NCBI GenBank assembly: GCA_963744935.1
Contig: CAVUVM010000011.1
Span: 124,001-188,000, forward strand
DNA: 64,000 nt
From: Bog-473 sp963744935
Lineage (GTDB): Bacteria; Actinomycetota; Acidimicrobiia; Acidimicrobiales; RAAP-2
Reading direction: 5' to 3'
The position numbers were made by a program, and so were the translations under genes. The notes beneath the pieces were generated by a model that did not search any database, was not told where the DNA came from, and saw nothing but the letters and a program-made list of their open reading frames with translations. Of this stretch, positions 21,113 through 28,582 are shown one piece after another (position 1 is the first letter of the stretch; every line of letters starts with the position of its first letter).

Positions 21113-22186
21113 TCAGAACTGCGAGAGGAAGCGGATGTCGTTCTCCACGAAGGAGCGCATGTCGGGCACGGCGTGGCGCATCTGCGCCAGCCGGTCGATG
21201 CCGAAGCCGAACGCGAAGCCCGACCACTCATCCGTGTCGATCCCGACGGCGGCGAAGACGGCGGGGTCGACCATGCCGCACCCGCCGAGCTCGATCCAGC
21301 CCGTGTGCGAGCACGTACGGCACCCCTCACCCAGGCACAGCGTGCACGTGATCTCGAATTCGGCCGAGGGCTCGGTGAAGGGGAAGTAGGCCGGACGCAG
21401 GCGGGACTGCATGCCCGGACCGAAGTAGGCCTCGGTGAAGACCTGAATTGTCCCGGCGAGGTCGCCGAAGGTAACTCCGTGGTCGACCACCAGGCCCTCG
21501 ATCTGGTTGAACACCGGGAGGTGGCGAGCGTCAGGGGTGTCGAGGCGGAAGCACTTGCCCGGCATCACCGCATGGATGGGCAGCGTGCCATTGCGCACAG
21601 CGTCTTCCATGAGGTGGATCTGCACGGGCGAGGTGTGCGTGCGCAACAGCACGGTCTCGGGCTCGCCGATGTCGAGGTAGATGGTGTCGTACATGCCGCG
21701 TGCAGGGTGGGCGGGCGGCATGTTGAGGGCCTCGAAGTTGTACCAGTCCGACTCGGCCTCGGGCCCCTCGGCGACGGTGAAGCCCATGCCGACGAACACG
21801 TCCTCGAGCTCGGCGCGGGCCTGGGTCACGAGGTGGAGGTGGCCTCGTGACAGCGGTGCGAGCACCTGGGCCGGGATCACCTCGGTCAGGTCGAGACGGT
21901 CCGCCTGCAGCGCGGCCGCGCGCTCCGCTGCGGCCAGCTCGGACCGGCGGACCGCCAGCTGCGACTCGAGCCGCGCCCGCACCTCGTTGAGCCGGCGGCC
22001 GGCCTCCTTGCGGGCAGCGGGATCGAGGCCACCCAGCATGCGGTGCGCTCTCGTCAGTGCCGAGCGCTTGCCCAGGTACTCCGTCTCGACCTGGGCCAGC
22101 GCCTCGGTCGAGGCAGCGCCCGCGATGGCCCGCTCGCCGTCGCCGGCGATGCCCTCGATGTCGAGTTCTACGTTGTCAGTCACCAT
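21113..22186 (-). CDS. pheS: Phenylalanyl-tRNA synthetase alpha chain
   Basis: The catalytic subunit has the N-terminal coiled coil (EALAQVETEYLGKRSALTR), class II motif 2 (PGKCFRLDTPDARHLPVFNQIEG) and motif 3 near the end (GFAFGFGIDRLAQMRH). The 357-residue length is typical. A Cys-rich insert CTLCLGEGCRTCSHTG occurs before motif 3, as in several PheS proteins that carry C-x2-C pairs there. The ATG at 22186 overlaps the end of the methyltransferase gene by 11 bp, so the two are probably translated from one message. Confidence 0.97.
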   Translation of the reverse strand: MVTDNVELDIEGIAGDGERAIAGAASTEALAQVETEYLGKRSALTRAHRMLGGLDPAARKEAGRRLNEVRARLESQLAVRRSELAAAERAAALQADRLDLTEVIPAQVLAPLSRGHLHLVTQARAELEDVFVGMGFTVAEGPEAESDWYNFEALNMPPAHPARGMYDTIYLDIGEPETVLLRTHTSPVQIHLMEDAVRNGTLPIHAVMPGKCFRLDTPDARHLPVFNQIEGLVVDHGVTFGDLAGTIQVFTEAYFGPGMQSRLRPAYFPFTEPSAEFEITCTLCLGEGCRTCSHTGWIELGGCGMVDPAVFAAVGIDTDEWSGFAFGFGIDRLAQMRHAVPDMRSFVENDIRFLSQF

Positions 22187-23057
22187 GTCGTGTCGTCCCG
22201 CCACCCGAAATGCTACGTGGCCCGGGACCACCACCCCGGCGTTGGCGGAACGCCTCGAAGCAGACCACCGCGCACGCCACGCCCACGTTGAGCGACTCGG
22301 CTCGCCCCGCCATCGGGATGGCGATGGATCCGCCCAGCGCGCCGCTCAGCGCGGGGTCGAGCCCCGAGGACTCGTTGCCGAGAAACAGCGCCGTCGGCAC
22401 CGACCAGTCGAGCGCGGCGTAGTCGTCGCCGGCACGCACCACGCTGGCCACGGTGCGAAAGCCCGCGTCGGCCAGCTCGGCGGCCAGCGCCAGCGGCTCG
22501 TGGCGCACCGCGAGCGGGACGTGGAAGATGGAGCCGGCCGAGGCGCGCACCGTCTTGGGGTTGTAGGGATCGACCGAGTCGCCGGCGTAGACGACGGCCG
22601 TCGAGCCTGACGCGTCCACGGCCCGCAGCACCGTGCCGGCGTTGCCCGGGTCGCGCACGTCGACCAGCACCACCACCAGAGCGCCCGGACGAACCAGTGG
22701 ACGCCACACGTCCGGGCCCTCCGCCGACTCGTCGAGCATGGGCAACATGGGCAGCACGGCGAGAACCGGCTGCGGCGTGACGGTGTCGGCCACCCGCTCC
22801 AGGACGCCCGCGCCGAGCGGGAACACGCGCACGCCGGCCGCGACCACACGGCGGCAGACGTCTTGGGTGGCGCGGTCGCCGTCACCCTCGGGCGCGACGT
22901 ACACGGATTCGACCGGAGCGCCCGCATCGAGCGCGGAGCGGATCAGCTCGGCGCCCTCTGCGACGAAGGCGCGCTCGCTCCAGCGCGCCGAACGCTTCTG
23001 CAACAGCCCGCGCAGCCGGCGAACCCGGCGGTGCGTGAAGGCCAGCCGCTGGGTCAG
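22176..23057 (-). CDS. SpoU/TrmH-family RNA 2'-O-methyltransferase
   Basis: This SPOUT-class enzyme is expected to methylate a ribose in rRNA or tRNA using SAM. The N-terminal substrate-binding domain includes RWSERAFVAEGAELI. The C-terminal trefoil-knot domain has VDVRDPGNAGTVLRAVDA, LFLGNESSGLDP and SIAIPMAGRAESLNVGVA, the three SpoU motifs. No ATG, GTG or TTG exists between the rplT stop and the first conserved residues. A CTG overlapping the rplT stop (CTGA) is the best guess, so the start is uncertain. It is the usual rplT-pheS neighbour in actinobacteria. Confidence 0.88.
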   Translation of the reverse strand: MTQRLAFTHRRVRRLRGLLQKRSARWSERAFVAEGAELIRSALDAGAPVESVYVAPEGDGDRATQDVCRRVVAAGVRVFPLGAGVLERVADTVTPQPVLAVLPMLPMLDESAEGPDVWRPLVRPGALVVVLVDVRDPGNAGTVLRAVDASGSTAVVYAGDSVDPYNPKTVRASAGSIFHVPLAVRHEPLALAAELADAGFRTVASVVRAGDDYAALDWSVPTALFLGNESSGLDPALSGALGGSIAIPMAGRAESLNVGVACAVVCFEAFRQRRGGGPGPRSISGGGTTRHGD

Positions 23058-23467
23058 GAAGCGACCTCGGCCACAGCCGCCGTGGATGCTGGCGACGCGG
23101 ATACAGGCGCCGACGCCAGAGCGCCCTGCGCCGTCTCGACGAGCGCGGCAAACGCTGCAGAGTCGCTCACGGCCAGGTCGGCCAGCACCTTGCGATCGAC
23201 CTCGACCCCCGCCAGGTGCAAACCGTTGATCAGGCGGCTGTAGCTCATGCCGTGCTGGCGGGCCCCGGCGTTGATCCGCTGGATCCACAACTTGCGAAAG
23301 TCGCCCTTGCGGGCCCGGCGGTCCCGGAAGGCGTACTGCATCGAGTGCATGAGCTGCTCGTTGGCAGCCCGGTAAGAACGGCTCTTGTTGCCGTAGTACC
23401 CCTTCGCCTGCTCGAGGACAGCGCGGTGGTGCTTGCGGCCGTGGACGGACCGCTTCACTCTGGCCAT
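23054..23467 (-). CDS. rplT: 50S ribosomal protein L20
   Basis: L20 binds 23S rRNA early in large-subunit assembly. MARVKRSVHGRKHHR opens the protein, and QYAFRDRRARKGDFRKLWI and RINAGARQHGMSYSRLI are classic L20 segments. At 137 residues it is about 20 longer than usual because of an Ala/Ser-rich tail after residue 110. It follows rpmI after 144 bp. Confidence 0.98.
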   Translation of the reverse strand: MARVKRSVHGRKHHRAVLEQAKGYYGNKSRSYRAANEQLMHSMQYAFRDRRARKGDFRKLWIQRINAGARQHGMSYSRLINGLHLAGVEVDRKVLADLAVSDSAAFAALVETAQGALASAPVSASPASTAAVAEVAS

Positions 23468-23611
23468 CGTGGTGCTCCTCTCTCCGGGAATTTTCGCGGA
23501 CTTCGGTCTTCAGGGTTCGATCGTCGAGGACTTCAGGGCTTCGGGGACTCCGGGAGCCAGTCGCCTCGGGTGTGTCTCACAGCGGCCACCGACAGAACGG
23601 GGGCGGGACGC

Positions 23612-23806
23612 TCAGAGGCCGAGCATCCTCCGCGTCGCCTTCTCGTCGGCCTTGGCGATGTCGGACTCGCGCCCGAGCCGGCGGGTCCGCACGCTTGTCT
23701 TCTTCTCGAGCAGGTGCGAGCGGAACGCCTTGCGCCGGCGCAGCCGGCCACTGCCCGTCACCTTGATCCGCTTGGCGGCGCCCCTGTCGGTCTTCATCTT
23801 CGGCAT
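23612..23806 (-). CDS. rpmI: 50S ribosomal protein L35
   Basis: The 64-residue basic protein begins MPKMKTDRGAAKR and contains KVTGSGRLRRRKAFRSHLL, the L35 signature. It follows infC by 4 bp, the conserved infC-rpmI-rplT order. Confidence 0.98.
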   Translation of the reverse strand: MPKMKTDRGAAKRIKVTGSGRLRRRKAFRSHLLEKKTSVRTRRLGRESDIAKADEKATRRMLGL

Positions 23807-23810
23807 TGCG

Positions 23811-24530
23811 TCATCCCTCTTCGGCTGATGCGGCGACTTCGCTCGCCTCGCTGACCCCACGTGCTCCACTGGCCCCGTTCACACCGTTCGCACCGTTGCC
23901 GCTCGCCGCAGGGGTGCTCCCGGTCCCGGCACCCTCGGCGGTGTCCGCCGCGGCTGCCTTCGGGCTCCGCTGCTGGTTCGAGGCCCTGGACTGCGCGGCC
24001 TGGCGGGCCCGCTTGTCGGGGGCGAGCACCATGATCATGTTGCGGTTGTCGAGCTTGGGCTCGGCCTCCACCTTGGCCACGCCCTCCATCTGCTCGGCGA
24101 TGCGATCGAGGATCCGCTTCCCGTGCTCGGGGTGGTACACCTCGCGGCCTCGGAACATGATCGTGATCTTGACCTTGTGACCCTCGTTCAAGAACTTGGC
24201 CACCTGCCGGGTCTTGGTGTCGAAGTCGCCGGGCCCGATCTTGGGCCGGTACTTCATCTCCTTGATCCCGACGTGGACCGCCTTGCGCCGGCTCTCCTTG
24301 GCCCGTTGGGCCTCGTCGAACTTGAACTTCCCGAAGTCCATGATCCGGCACACCGGCGGATTGGCCAAGGGAGCCACTTCGACGAGATCGAGATCGAGCT
24401 CCTTGGCGATCGCCAGGGCCTCGGGCAGCGGCTTGATGCCTAGTTGCACACCGTCGGGGTCCACGAGCCGGACTTCACGGGCACGGATTCGGTCGTTGAT
24501 CCGATGCTCAGTTGTGGTTTCAGCGACGAT
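23811..24530 (-). CDS. infC: Translation initiation factor IF-3, probable AUC start
   Basis: IF-3 checks start codon pairing on the 30S subunit. INDRIRAREVRLVDPDG opens the N-domain, and the C-domain contains MDFGKFKFDEAQRAKE and KITIMFRGREVYHPEHG. The frame is open upstream only to a TGA at about 24536 and has no ATG, GTG or TTG before INDRIRARE. The first usable codon is ATC at 24530, with GAGAGG 11 nt before it. Rare AUU/AUC starts are known for infC, where IF-3 represses its own synthesis. A GTG at 24464 would cut off conserved residues. The C-terminus is extended by about 50 Ala/Gly/Asn/Ser-rich residues. Confidence 0.93.
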   Translation of the reverse strand: MVAETTTEHRINDRIRAREVRLVDPDGVQLGIKPLPEALAIAKELDLDLVEVAPLANPPVCRIMDFGKFKFDEAQRAKESRRKAVHVGIKEMKYRPKIGPGDFDTKTRQVAKFLNEGHKVKITIMFRGREVYHPEHGKRILDRIAEQMEGVAKVEAEPKLDNRNMIMVLAPDKRARQAAQSRASNQQRSPKAAAADTAEGAGTGSTPAASGNGANGVNGASGARGVSEASEVAASAEEG

Positions 24531-24720
24531 GCGTCATCACACCTCTCACTCGGGCCCGCGGTCCTTCCGCAAACCAATCGGTGGAGCGGGACCGACCTGC
24601 GGGCAGCGCCCGCGCCCGAGGGGCGATCGACCTGGCGCACGGTACACACCGCTGCTGCGGAGGGGTGGCCAGGTGGAGGCCGCTCAGTGAGGGCCCCGCT
24701 TCCATGTAGTCAAGACTGCC

Positions 24721-24732
24721 TACAGTACCAGC
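24721..24732 (+). promoter_or_regulatory. -10 hexamer of a probable leaderless DUF1844 gene
   Basis: TACAGT lies 6 bp before the ATG at 24733, with no ribosome site between them. The bases 24531-24732 separate this gene from divergent infC and must hold both promoters; a TTGACT on the minus strand near 24710 could belong to infC. Confidence 0.5.
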
Positions 24733-25269
24733 ATGAGCAGCCTCTGGACACCGTCGGGTGAGCATTTTCCCAAGAAGGAGGAGGCCGACGCCGCCTCGTC
24801 ACCTTTCAACCCCCCGGGCGACACCGACGTCGCGGGACTGCCCGACGCCGAGTCCCAGGCCGAGGCCCAGGCAGCGGTGGACGCCATGCGAGCCCAGTTG
24901 GCCAACACGCCGGCCGAGCTCGTGGTGGCCAACCACTGCTACGGGCTCTTCGAATTGGCCGCCATCTACCTCTCGCAGACCCCGCCAGAGCTCTTCGAGG
25001 CCCGCCTCGCCATAGACGGACTGGCTGCCCTCCTCGACGGCCTGCGCGGGCGTCTCGGGGAGTCCGAGCCCGCGCTGCGCGAGTCACTCTCCCAGTTGCG
25101 CCTTGCGTTCGTGCGTCTCGAGGGCTCCGAGCACACCGCGGCGGAGAGCACGGCCGCGGAGAACTCCCCCGACGACAGCTCTAGGAACCGTCGGGCAGCG
25201 GGACCTGGGCCGCCGCAGCCGCAGCCGCAGCCGCAGCCGCAGCCAGACCCTCGACGGTCTGGCCGATGA
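24733..25269 (+). CDS. DUF1844 domain protein
   Basis: The central part (ELVVANHCYGLFELAAIYLS, residues 60-80) resembles DUF1844, a small helical protein often found beside infC in actinobacteria. Function is unknown. The first 45 residues are Glu/Ala/Pro-rich and probably disordered. After about residue 135 the sequence becomes low complexity with Pro-Gln repeats from a hexamer repeat, and it overlaps the end of the convergent SRPBCC gene by 89 bp. Such an overlap is unusual; an indel upstream of the repeat could have removed a natural earlier stop. Confidence 0.75.
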   Translation: MSSLWTPSGEHFPKKEEADAASSPFNPPGDTDVAGLPDAESQAEAQAAVDAMRAQLANTPAELVVANHCYGLFELAAIYLSQTPPELFEARLAIDGLAALLDGLRGRLGESEPALRESLSQLRLAFVRLEGSEHTAAESTAAENSPDDSSRNRRAAGPGPPQPQPQPQPQPDPRRSGR

Positions 25270-25657
25270 ATGCCCCCAACTGGCGACGATAGATCCCGCC
25301 ACTGCCGGGCACCTTCGCCCGGAACGTCGAACGCCAATTGATAGTGGTCCCTCCGCCTTGGGCGGGCAGCAGCGTCACCACCGCCTGGTAGTCGCGGAGC
25401 GCGAGGCCTGCCTCGAGCACGTACGCGAAGCGCTGGCCCGGCACCCGTTCGGTGACCCGCTCGCGGGTGCAATGACGCCCGGTCGTGAAGAAACGTACGG
25501 CGCCGAGGCCCTCGGGCGAACCGTCGCCCGGCTCGATGAGCTCGAACGAGCCGATGGGCGACCACTCGGGCCAGGTCGACCCGTCTGCCAGCAGCGCGTA
25601 GACCGCGGCCGGGTCCCCGCTCGTCGTCACCGTCCGGTCGATCACCTGTTGTGCCAT
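25181..25657 (-). CDS. SRPBCC (START-like) family protein
   Basis: The 158-residue protein has the SRPBCC/polyketide cyclase pattern: VIDRTVTTSGDPAAVYALLADG and TWPEWSPI at the N-terminus, then strands with GAVRFFTTGR and TTINWRSTFRAKVPG, and a C-terminal helix. These proteins bind hydrophobic ligands in a deep cavity. The ATG at 25657 has GGAGGAG upstream. It is divergent from a TetR gene with a palindrome between them, so it may be the regulator's target. The C-terminus is a run of 12 alanines encoded by the hexamer repeat. Confidence 0.82.
   Translation of the reverse strand: MAQQVIDRTVTTSGDPAAVYALLADGSTWPEWSPIGSFELIEPGDGSPEGLGAVRFFTTGRHCTRERVTERVPGQRFAYVLEAGLALRDYQAVVTLLPAQGGGTTINWRSTFRAKVPGSGGIYRRQLGAFIGQTVEGLAAAAAAAAAAAAQVPLPDGS
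25213..25242. repeat. Hexanucleotide repeat in overlapping gene ends
   Basis: Five perfect copies of CCGCAG. The plus strand reads Pro-Gln in the DUF1844 frame; the minus strand reads alanine in the SRPBCC frame. Copy changes would keep both frames. Confidence 0.9.
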
Positions 25658-25728
25658 CGCCGTCTCGTCTCCTCCTCTGTCCGTTCCGCCCGTTCTGCCC
25701 GCCCCCTCGGTCCCTCGGTCCCGGCGAA

Positions 25729-25744
25729 TGTACCATTTGGTACA
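25729..25744. promoter_or_regulatory. Palindromic operator, probable TetR binding site
   Basis: TGTACCA TT TGGTACA is a perfect inverted repeat ending 1 bp before the TetR ATG and lying between TetR and the divergent SRPBCC gene. TetR-family operators are typically 14-20 bp palindromes placed like this, so autoregulation is likely. Confidence 0.75.
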
Positions 25745-25745
25745 T

Positions 25746-26408
25746 ATGGAAGCCCAATCCCCCGCTCCCGGACCCCGGGAGCGCCTGCTCGACTCGGTCA
25801 TCGCCCACTTCGCCGCCGACGGCCTGGCCGACCAGAGTTTGCGGCGCATCGCCGAGGCCACCGGCACGAGCCACCGCATGCTCCTGTACCACTTCGGATC
25901 CAGGGAGGGGCTCCTCCTGGCGGTGGTGCAGGCCGTGGAGGCGCGCACCCAGTCGATGCTCGCCTCGGTCGGCCAGGAGGTCGGCACGGACGTCGGCACG
26001 GACGTCGGAGCGGAGGCCGGCGAGGCGACCGACGAAGTGATCCGCCGCATGTGGGCCTACGTGGCCGACCCCGCGCTGGCGGGCTTCGAACGCCTCTTCT
26101 TCGCGCTCTACGCCCGGGCCCTTCAAGGGGACGCGTCGGCGCGGCCGTTGCTCGAGGGCGACATCGAGGTCTGGCTCGAGGCGAACGCCGCGCTGTCAGC
26201 CATGGCCGGCGTGCCCCCCGACGTCGCCCGCACGCACGCGCGCCTCGCCCTCGCGGTCGTGCGCGGGTTGCTGCTCGACCTTCTGGCCACGGGCGACCGC
26301 GCCGGCGTGGACGCCGCCCTCGAGGTCTTCGCCCGCGGCTACGCGGGACGCTGGTGGGAGCCTCAGCCCTCCGGCTCGGGCACTACCACGAGCGATCGCG
26401 CCTCGTAG
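25746..26408 (+). CDS. TetR-family transcriptional regulator
   Basis: The N-terminal helix-turn-helix is clear: RERLLDSVIAHFAADG, LRRIAEATGTSHRMLLYHFG and SREGLLLAVV (residues 10-60). The C-terminal ligand domain is helical and not assignable. The ATG at 25746 is preferred because it directly follows the operator-like palindrome; an ATG at 25728 lies within it. A short VGTDVGTDVG repeat occurs near residue 80. The likely target is the divergent SRPBCC gene and itself. The 3' end overlaps the convergent cold-shock-like gene by 46 bp. Confidence 0.92.
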   Translation: MEAQSPAPGPRERLLDSVIAHFAADGLADQSLRRIAEATGTSHRMLLYHFGSREGLLLAVVQAVEARTQSMLASVGQEVGTDVGTDVGAEAGEATDEVIRRMWAYVADPALAGFERLFFALYARALQGDASARPLLEGDIEVWLEANAALSAMAGVPPDVARTHARLALAVVRGLLLDLLATGDRAGVDAALEVFARGYAGRWWEPQPSGSGTTTSDRAS

Positions 26409-26605
26409 CGGCCACCGTGCCCGGGTGACACGGTGAAGGCCACCGGCGCACCCTCGTCGATGCGACGGCTGCCGTCCGCGATAGCCGTGGCGTGGAAGCC
26501 GAAGGTCGTGCCGTCGGGACCGGCCACGCTACCGAGGCCACGCCGGGGGTCGAAGGTGGTCACGTGCCCGAGGCGGGGTCCGGCGCAACCGGCGGGGCCG
26601 GCCAT
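26363..26605 (-). CDS. Small cold-shock-domain-like protein
   Basis: This 80-residue frame begins 1 bp after the hisG stop codon. GHVTTFDPRRGLGSVAG, then DGTTFGFHATAIADGSRRIDEG and YEARSLVVV follow the cold-shock pattern (G-x-V near the start, FDP, a GLG turn, F-x-F-H, an acidic turn, G-x-x-V-x-F). RNA or single-stranded DNA binding is suggested, but the first RNA-binding motif is weak (TFDPRRGLGSVAG in place of FNxxKGFGFI). It is probably translated with hisG. Confidence 0.72.
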   Translation of the reverse strand: MAGPAGCAGPRLGHVTTFDPRRGLGSVAGPDGTTFGFHATAIADGSRRIDEGAPVAFTVSPGHGGRYEARSLVVVPEPEG

Positions 26606-26606
26606 G

Positions 26607-27503
26607 TCAATGGACGATCTTGGACAGCGCGATCTCCAAGATGTCGGTCGCGCCCTGGTCGCGCAGGGCGGGGATGAGGACGTTGATGTCGGACTTGGCC
26701 ACCACGGTCTCGAGCGCGAAGGCACCACCGCCGGAGAGCTCCGAGATGGTGGGCGCGCGCAACGAGGGCAGGACGGCGAGCACGGCGTCGAGGTTCTCGG
26801 CCGACACGTTGAGCTTGACGAGCACCTTGCCGCGTGCCTCGAGCGTGCCCTGCAGCAGCGTGAGGATCTGCTCCATGGCGTGGCGCTTTTCGGCATCTGC
26901 GGCCGACGCGGGGTTGGCGATGAGCTCGGTACGAGACACGAGCAGCGTCTCGATCACCTTGAGGCCGGCAGCGCGCAGCGCGCTGCCCGTCTCGGTCATG
27001 TCGACGACCGCGTCCGCGATGTCGGGCACCTTGGCCTCGGTGGCTCCGTAGGACATGGCGATGTCCGCGTCGATCCCGTGGGTGGCGAACACCCGGCGGG
27101 TCAACTCGGGGTACTCGGTGCTGACGCGCAACCGGCCGGGCCGCGTTGCCACCGCCTCGGCCAGTTCGGACAGCGACGACGCTGGGGAATCGGCACCCAC
27201 GGCCAGCACCACGCGCGCCGGGTTCGAGGTCGCCTTCGAGTACGCCAGCTCGCCGAGCGAGACGACGTCGCTCCCCCGCTCCTCGATGCAGTCTCGCCCG
27301 GTGATGCCGAGATCGAAGAGCCCGTCGGCGACGTAGACGGGGATCTCCTGGGGTCGCAGGATGCGCACTTCGCTGATGCGGGGATCCGCGATGGAGGCGC
27401 GGTAGGCCACGTCAGAGGCACGGTTGACGGCCAGGTCGGCGTCCTCGAAGAGCTGCATGGTGGCGCGTTCGAGCGAGCCCTTGGGCAGGACGAGGCGGAG
27501 CAT
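26607..27503 (-). CDS. hisG: ATP phosphoribosyltransferase (long form)
   Basis: HisG catalyses the first step of histidine synthesis, from ATP and PRPP. The 298-residue length indicates the long form with a C-terminal regulatory ACT-like domain (residues 215-298), which binds histidine. LRLVLPKGSLERATM opens the protein; DLGITGRDCIEE and VVDMTETGSALRAAGL carry the PRPP site. The ATG at 27503 gives the usual start. hisE was not found nearby. It lies downstream of the riboflavin genes, as in other actinobacteria. Confidence 0.95.
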   Translation of the reverse strand: MLRLVLPKGSLERATMQLFEDADLAVNRASDVAYRASIADPRISEVRILRPQEIPVYVADGLFDLGITGRDCIEERGSDVVSLGELAYSKATSNPARVVLAVGADSPASSLSELAEAVATRPGRLRVSTEYPELTRRVFATHGIDADIAMSYGATEAKVPDIADAVVDMTETGSALRAAGLKVIETLLVSRTELIANPASAADAEKRHAMEQILTLLQGTLEARGKVLVKLNVSAENLDAVLAVLPSLRAPTISELSGGGAFALETVVAKSDINVLIPALRDQGATDILEIALSKIVH

Positions 27504-27578
27504 CGGGCTAGATCTTCGCAGACCGGCCGAGACGGCTCGCGCCTGGCCCTCGTCCGCGCCTCTCTGGTCGGGCATGCT

Positions 27579-28016
27579 GTGCCCGTGCCACCCCCCTACG
27601 ACGTGTACAACTTCTTGAACCTGCTCGGCATCGAGATCCCCGACGTCGGCGCGGGTGACGACCCCGTCGCCCGCCTCACCGTCACCCATCCGCTCATCGC
27701 GGGGACCGGCTACCTGTGGGCACCCGTCGTGCTCACGCTGGCCGACGCGCTGTGCGCGTTCGGCGTGAACCACCACTGGCCCGAGGGAGCCACGAGCTTC
27801 ACCACCGTCGACTGCTCGGCCAACTTCGTCTCGAGCGCCACCGAGGGCGACCGCGTCGTGGCGACGGCCTCGGCGCTGCACACCGGCCGCACGACACAGG
27901 TCTGGGACGCCACGGTGACGAACGAGACCACCGAGCGCCTGATGGCCTCCTATCGCTGCACGCAGCTGATCCTGTACCCCCACCGCCTGAACGAGGAACG
28001 CGCTCAGAGGCCCTAG
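27579..28016 (+). CDS. Hotdog-fold thioesterase, PaaI-like
   Basis: The 145-residue protein has a hotdog-type layout: a helix with APVVLTLADALCAFGVNHH, then strands TTVDCSANFVSSA, RVVATASALHTGRTTQVWDATV and a final LMASYRCTQLIL. PaaI-like thioesterases hydrolyse acyl-CoA, often aromatic; the substrate here is unknown. The GTG at 27579 or at 27585 could start translation. The gene is convergent with ribH; CCTAGGAG-type repeats lie in the 16-bp gap. Confidence 0.78.
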   Translation: MPVPPPYDVYNFLNLLGIEIPDVGAGDDPVARLTVTHPLIAGTGYLWAPVVLTLADALCAFGVNHHWPEGATSFTTVDCSANFVSSATEGDRVVATASALHTGRTTQVWDATVTNETTERLMASYRCTQLILYPHRLNEERAQRP

Positions 28017-28032
28017 GAGCCCCTAGGAGGCG

Positions 28033-28566
28033 CTAGGAGAGCGGAGAACTCCGTAGCAGACGCACCATCTCGATGGCTGTGACTGCCGCGTCGCGACCCT
28101 TGTTGGTGTCGTCGGGCTCGGAGCGCTCGAGCGCCTGCTCGAGCGTGTTGGTTGTGAGCACGCCGAAGACGACGGGGACCCCGGTCGCCAGTTGCACCTG
28201 CCGTATCCCCGAGGCGCACTCCCCCGCGACGAGGTCGTAGTGCCCGGTGTCGCCCCGGATGACCGCCCCGAGGCAGAGCACGGCGTCGACCTTTCCTGCC
28301 TGCGCGAACGCCCGGGCGACGAGGGGAAGCTCGAACGCCCCGGGCGCCCAGGCCACCGTGAGGTCACGCCGATCGGCCCCGGCCTCGGCAAGCGCATCGA
28401 GCGCTCCCGTGAGGAGGCGCAGCGTGATGCCTCCGTTGAAGCGCGCGCACGCGAGACCGAAACGCAGCCCGGTGCCGTTGCATGCAGCCTCGAGCTGCGT
28501 GCCGACCCGCGCGCCGACGTCGTCGAGCGCGCCCGCGGGCAGCGGCGCCAGATCGGATCCGGCCAT
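28033..28566 (-). CDS. ribH: 6,7-dimethyl-8-ribityllumazine synthase
   Basis: RibH condenses the ribityl-pyrimidinedione with dihydroxybutanone phosphate. GLACARFNGGIT, WAPGAFELPLVA and CLGAVIRGDTGHYDLVAGE are the substrate-binding segments, and the histidine of GHYD is catalytic. The 177-residue length is slightly long because of a 25-residue N-terminal extension. It follows ribBA by 16 bp. Confidence 0.96.
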   Translation of the reverse strand: MAGSDLAPLPAGALDDVGARVGTQLEAACNGTGLRFGLACARFNGGITLRLLTGALDALAEAGADRRDLTVAWAPGAFELPLVARAFAQAGKVDAVLCLGAVIRGDTGHYDLVAGECASGIRQVQLATGVPVVFGVLTTNTLEQALERSEPDDTNKGRDAAVTAIEMVRLLRSSPLS

Positions 28567-28582
28567 CAGGCGGACGGCGCCG

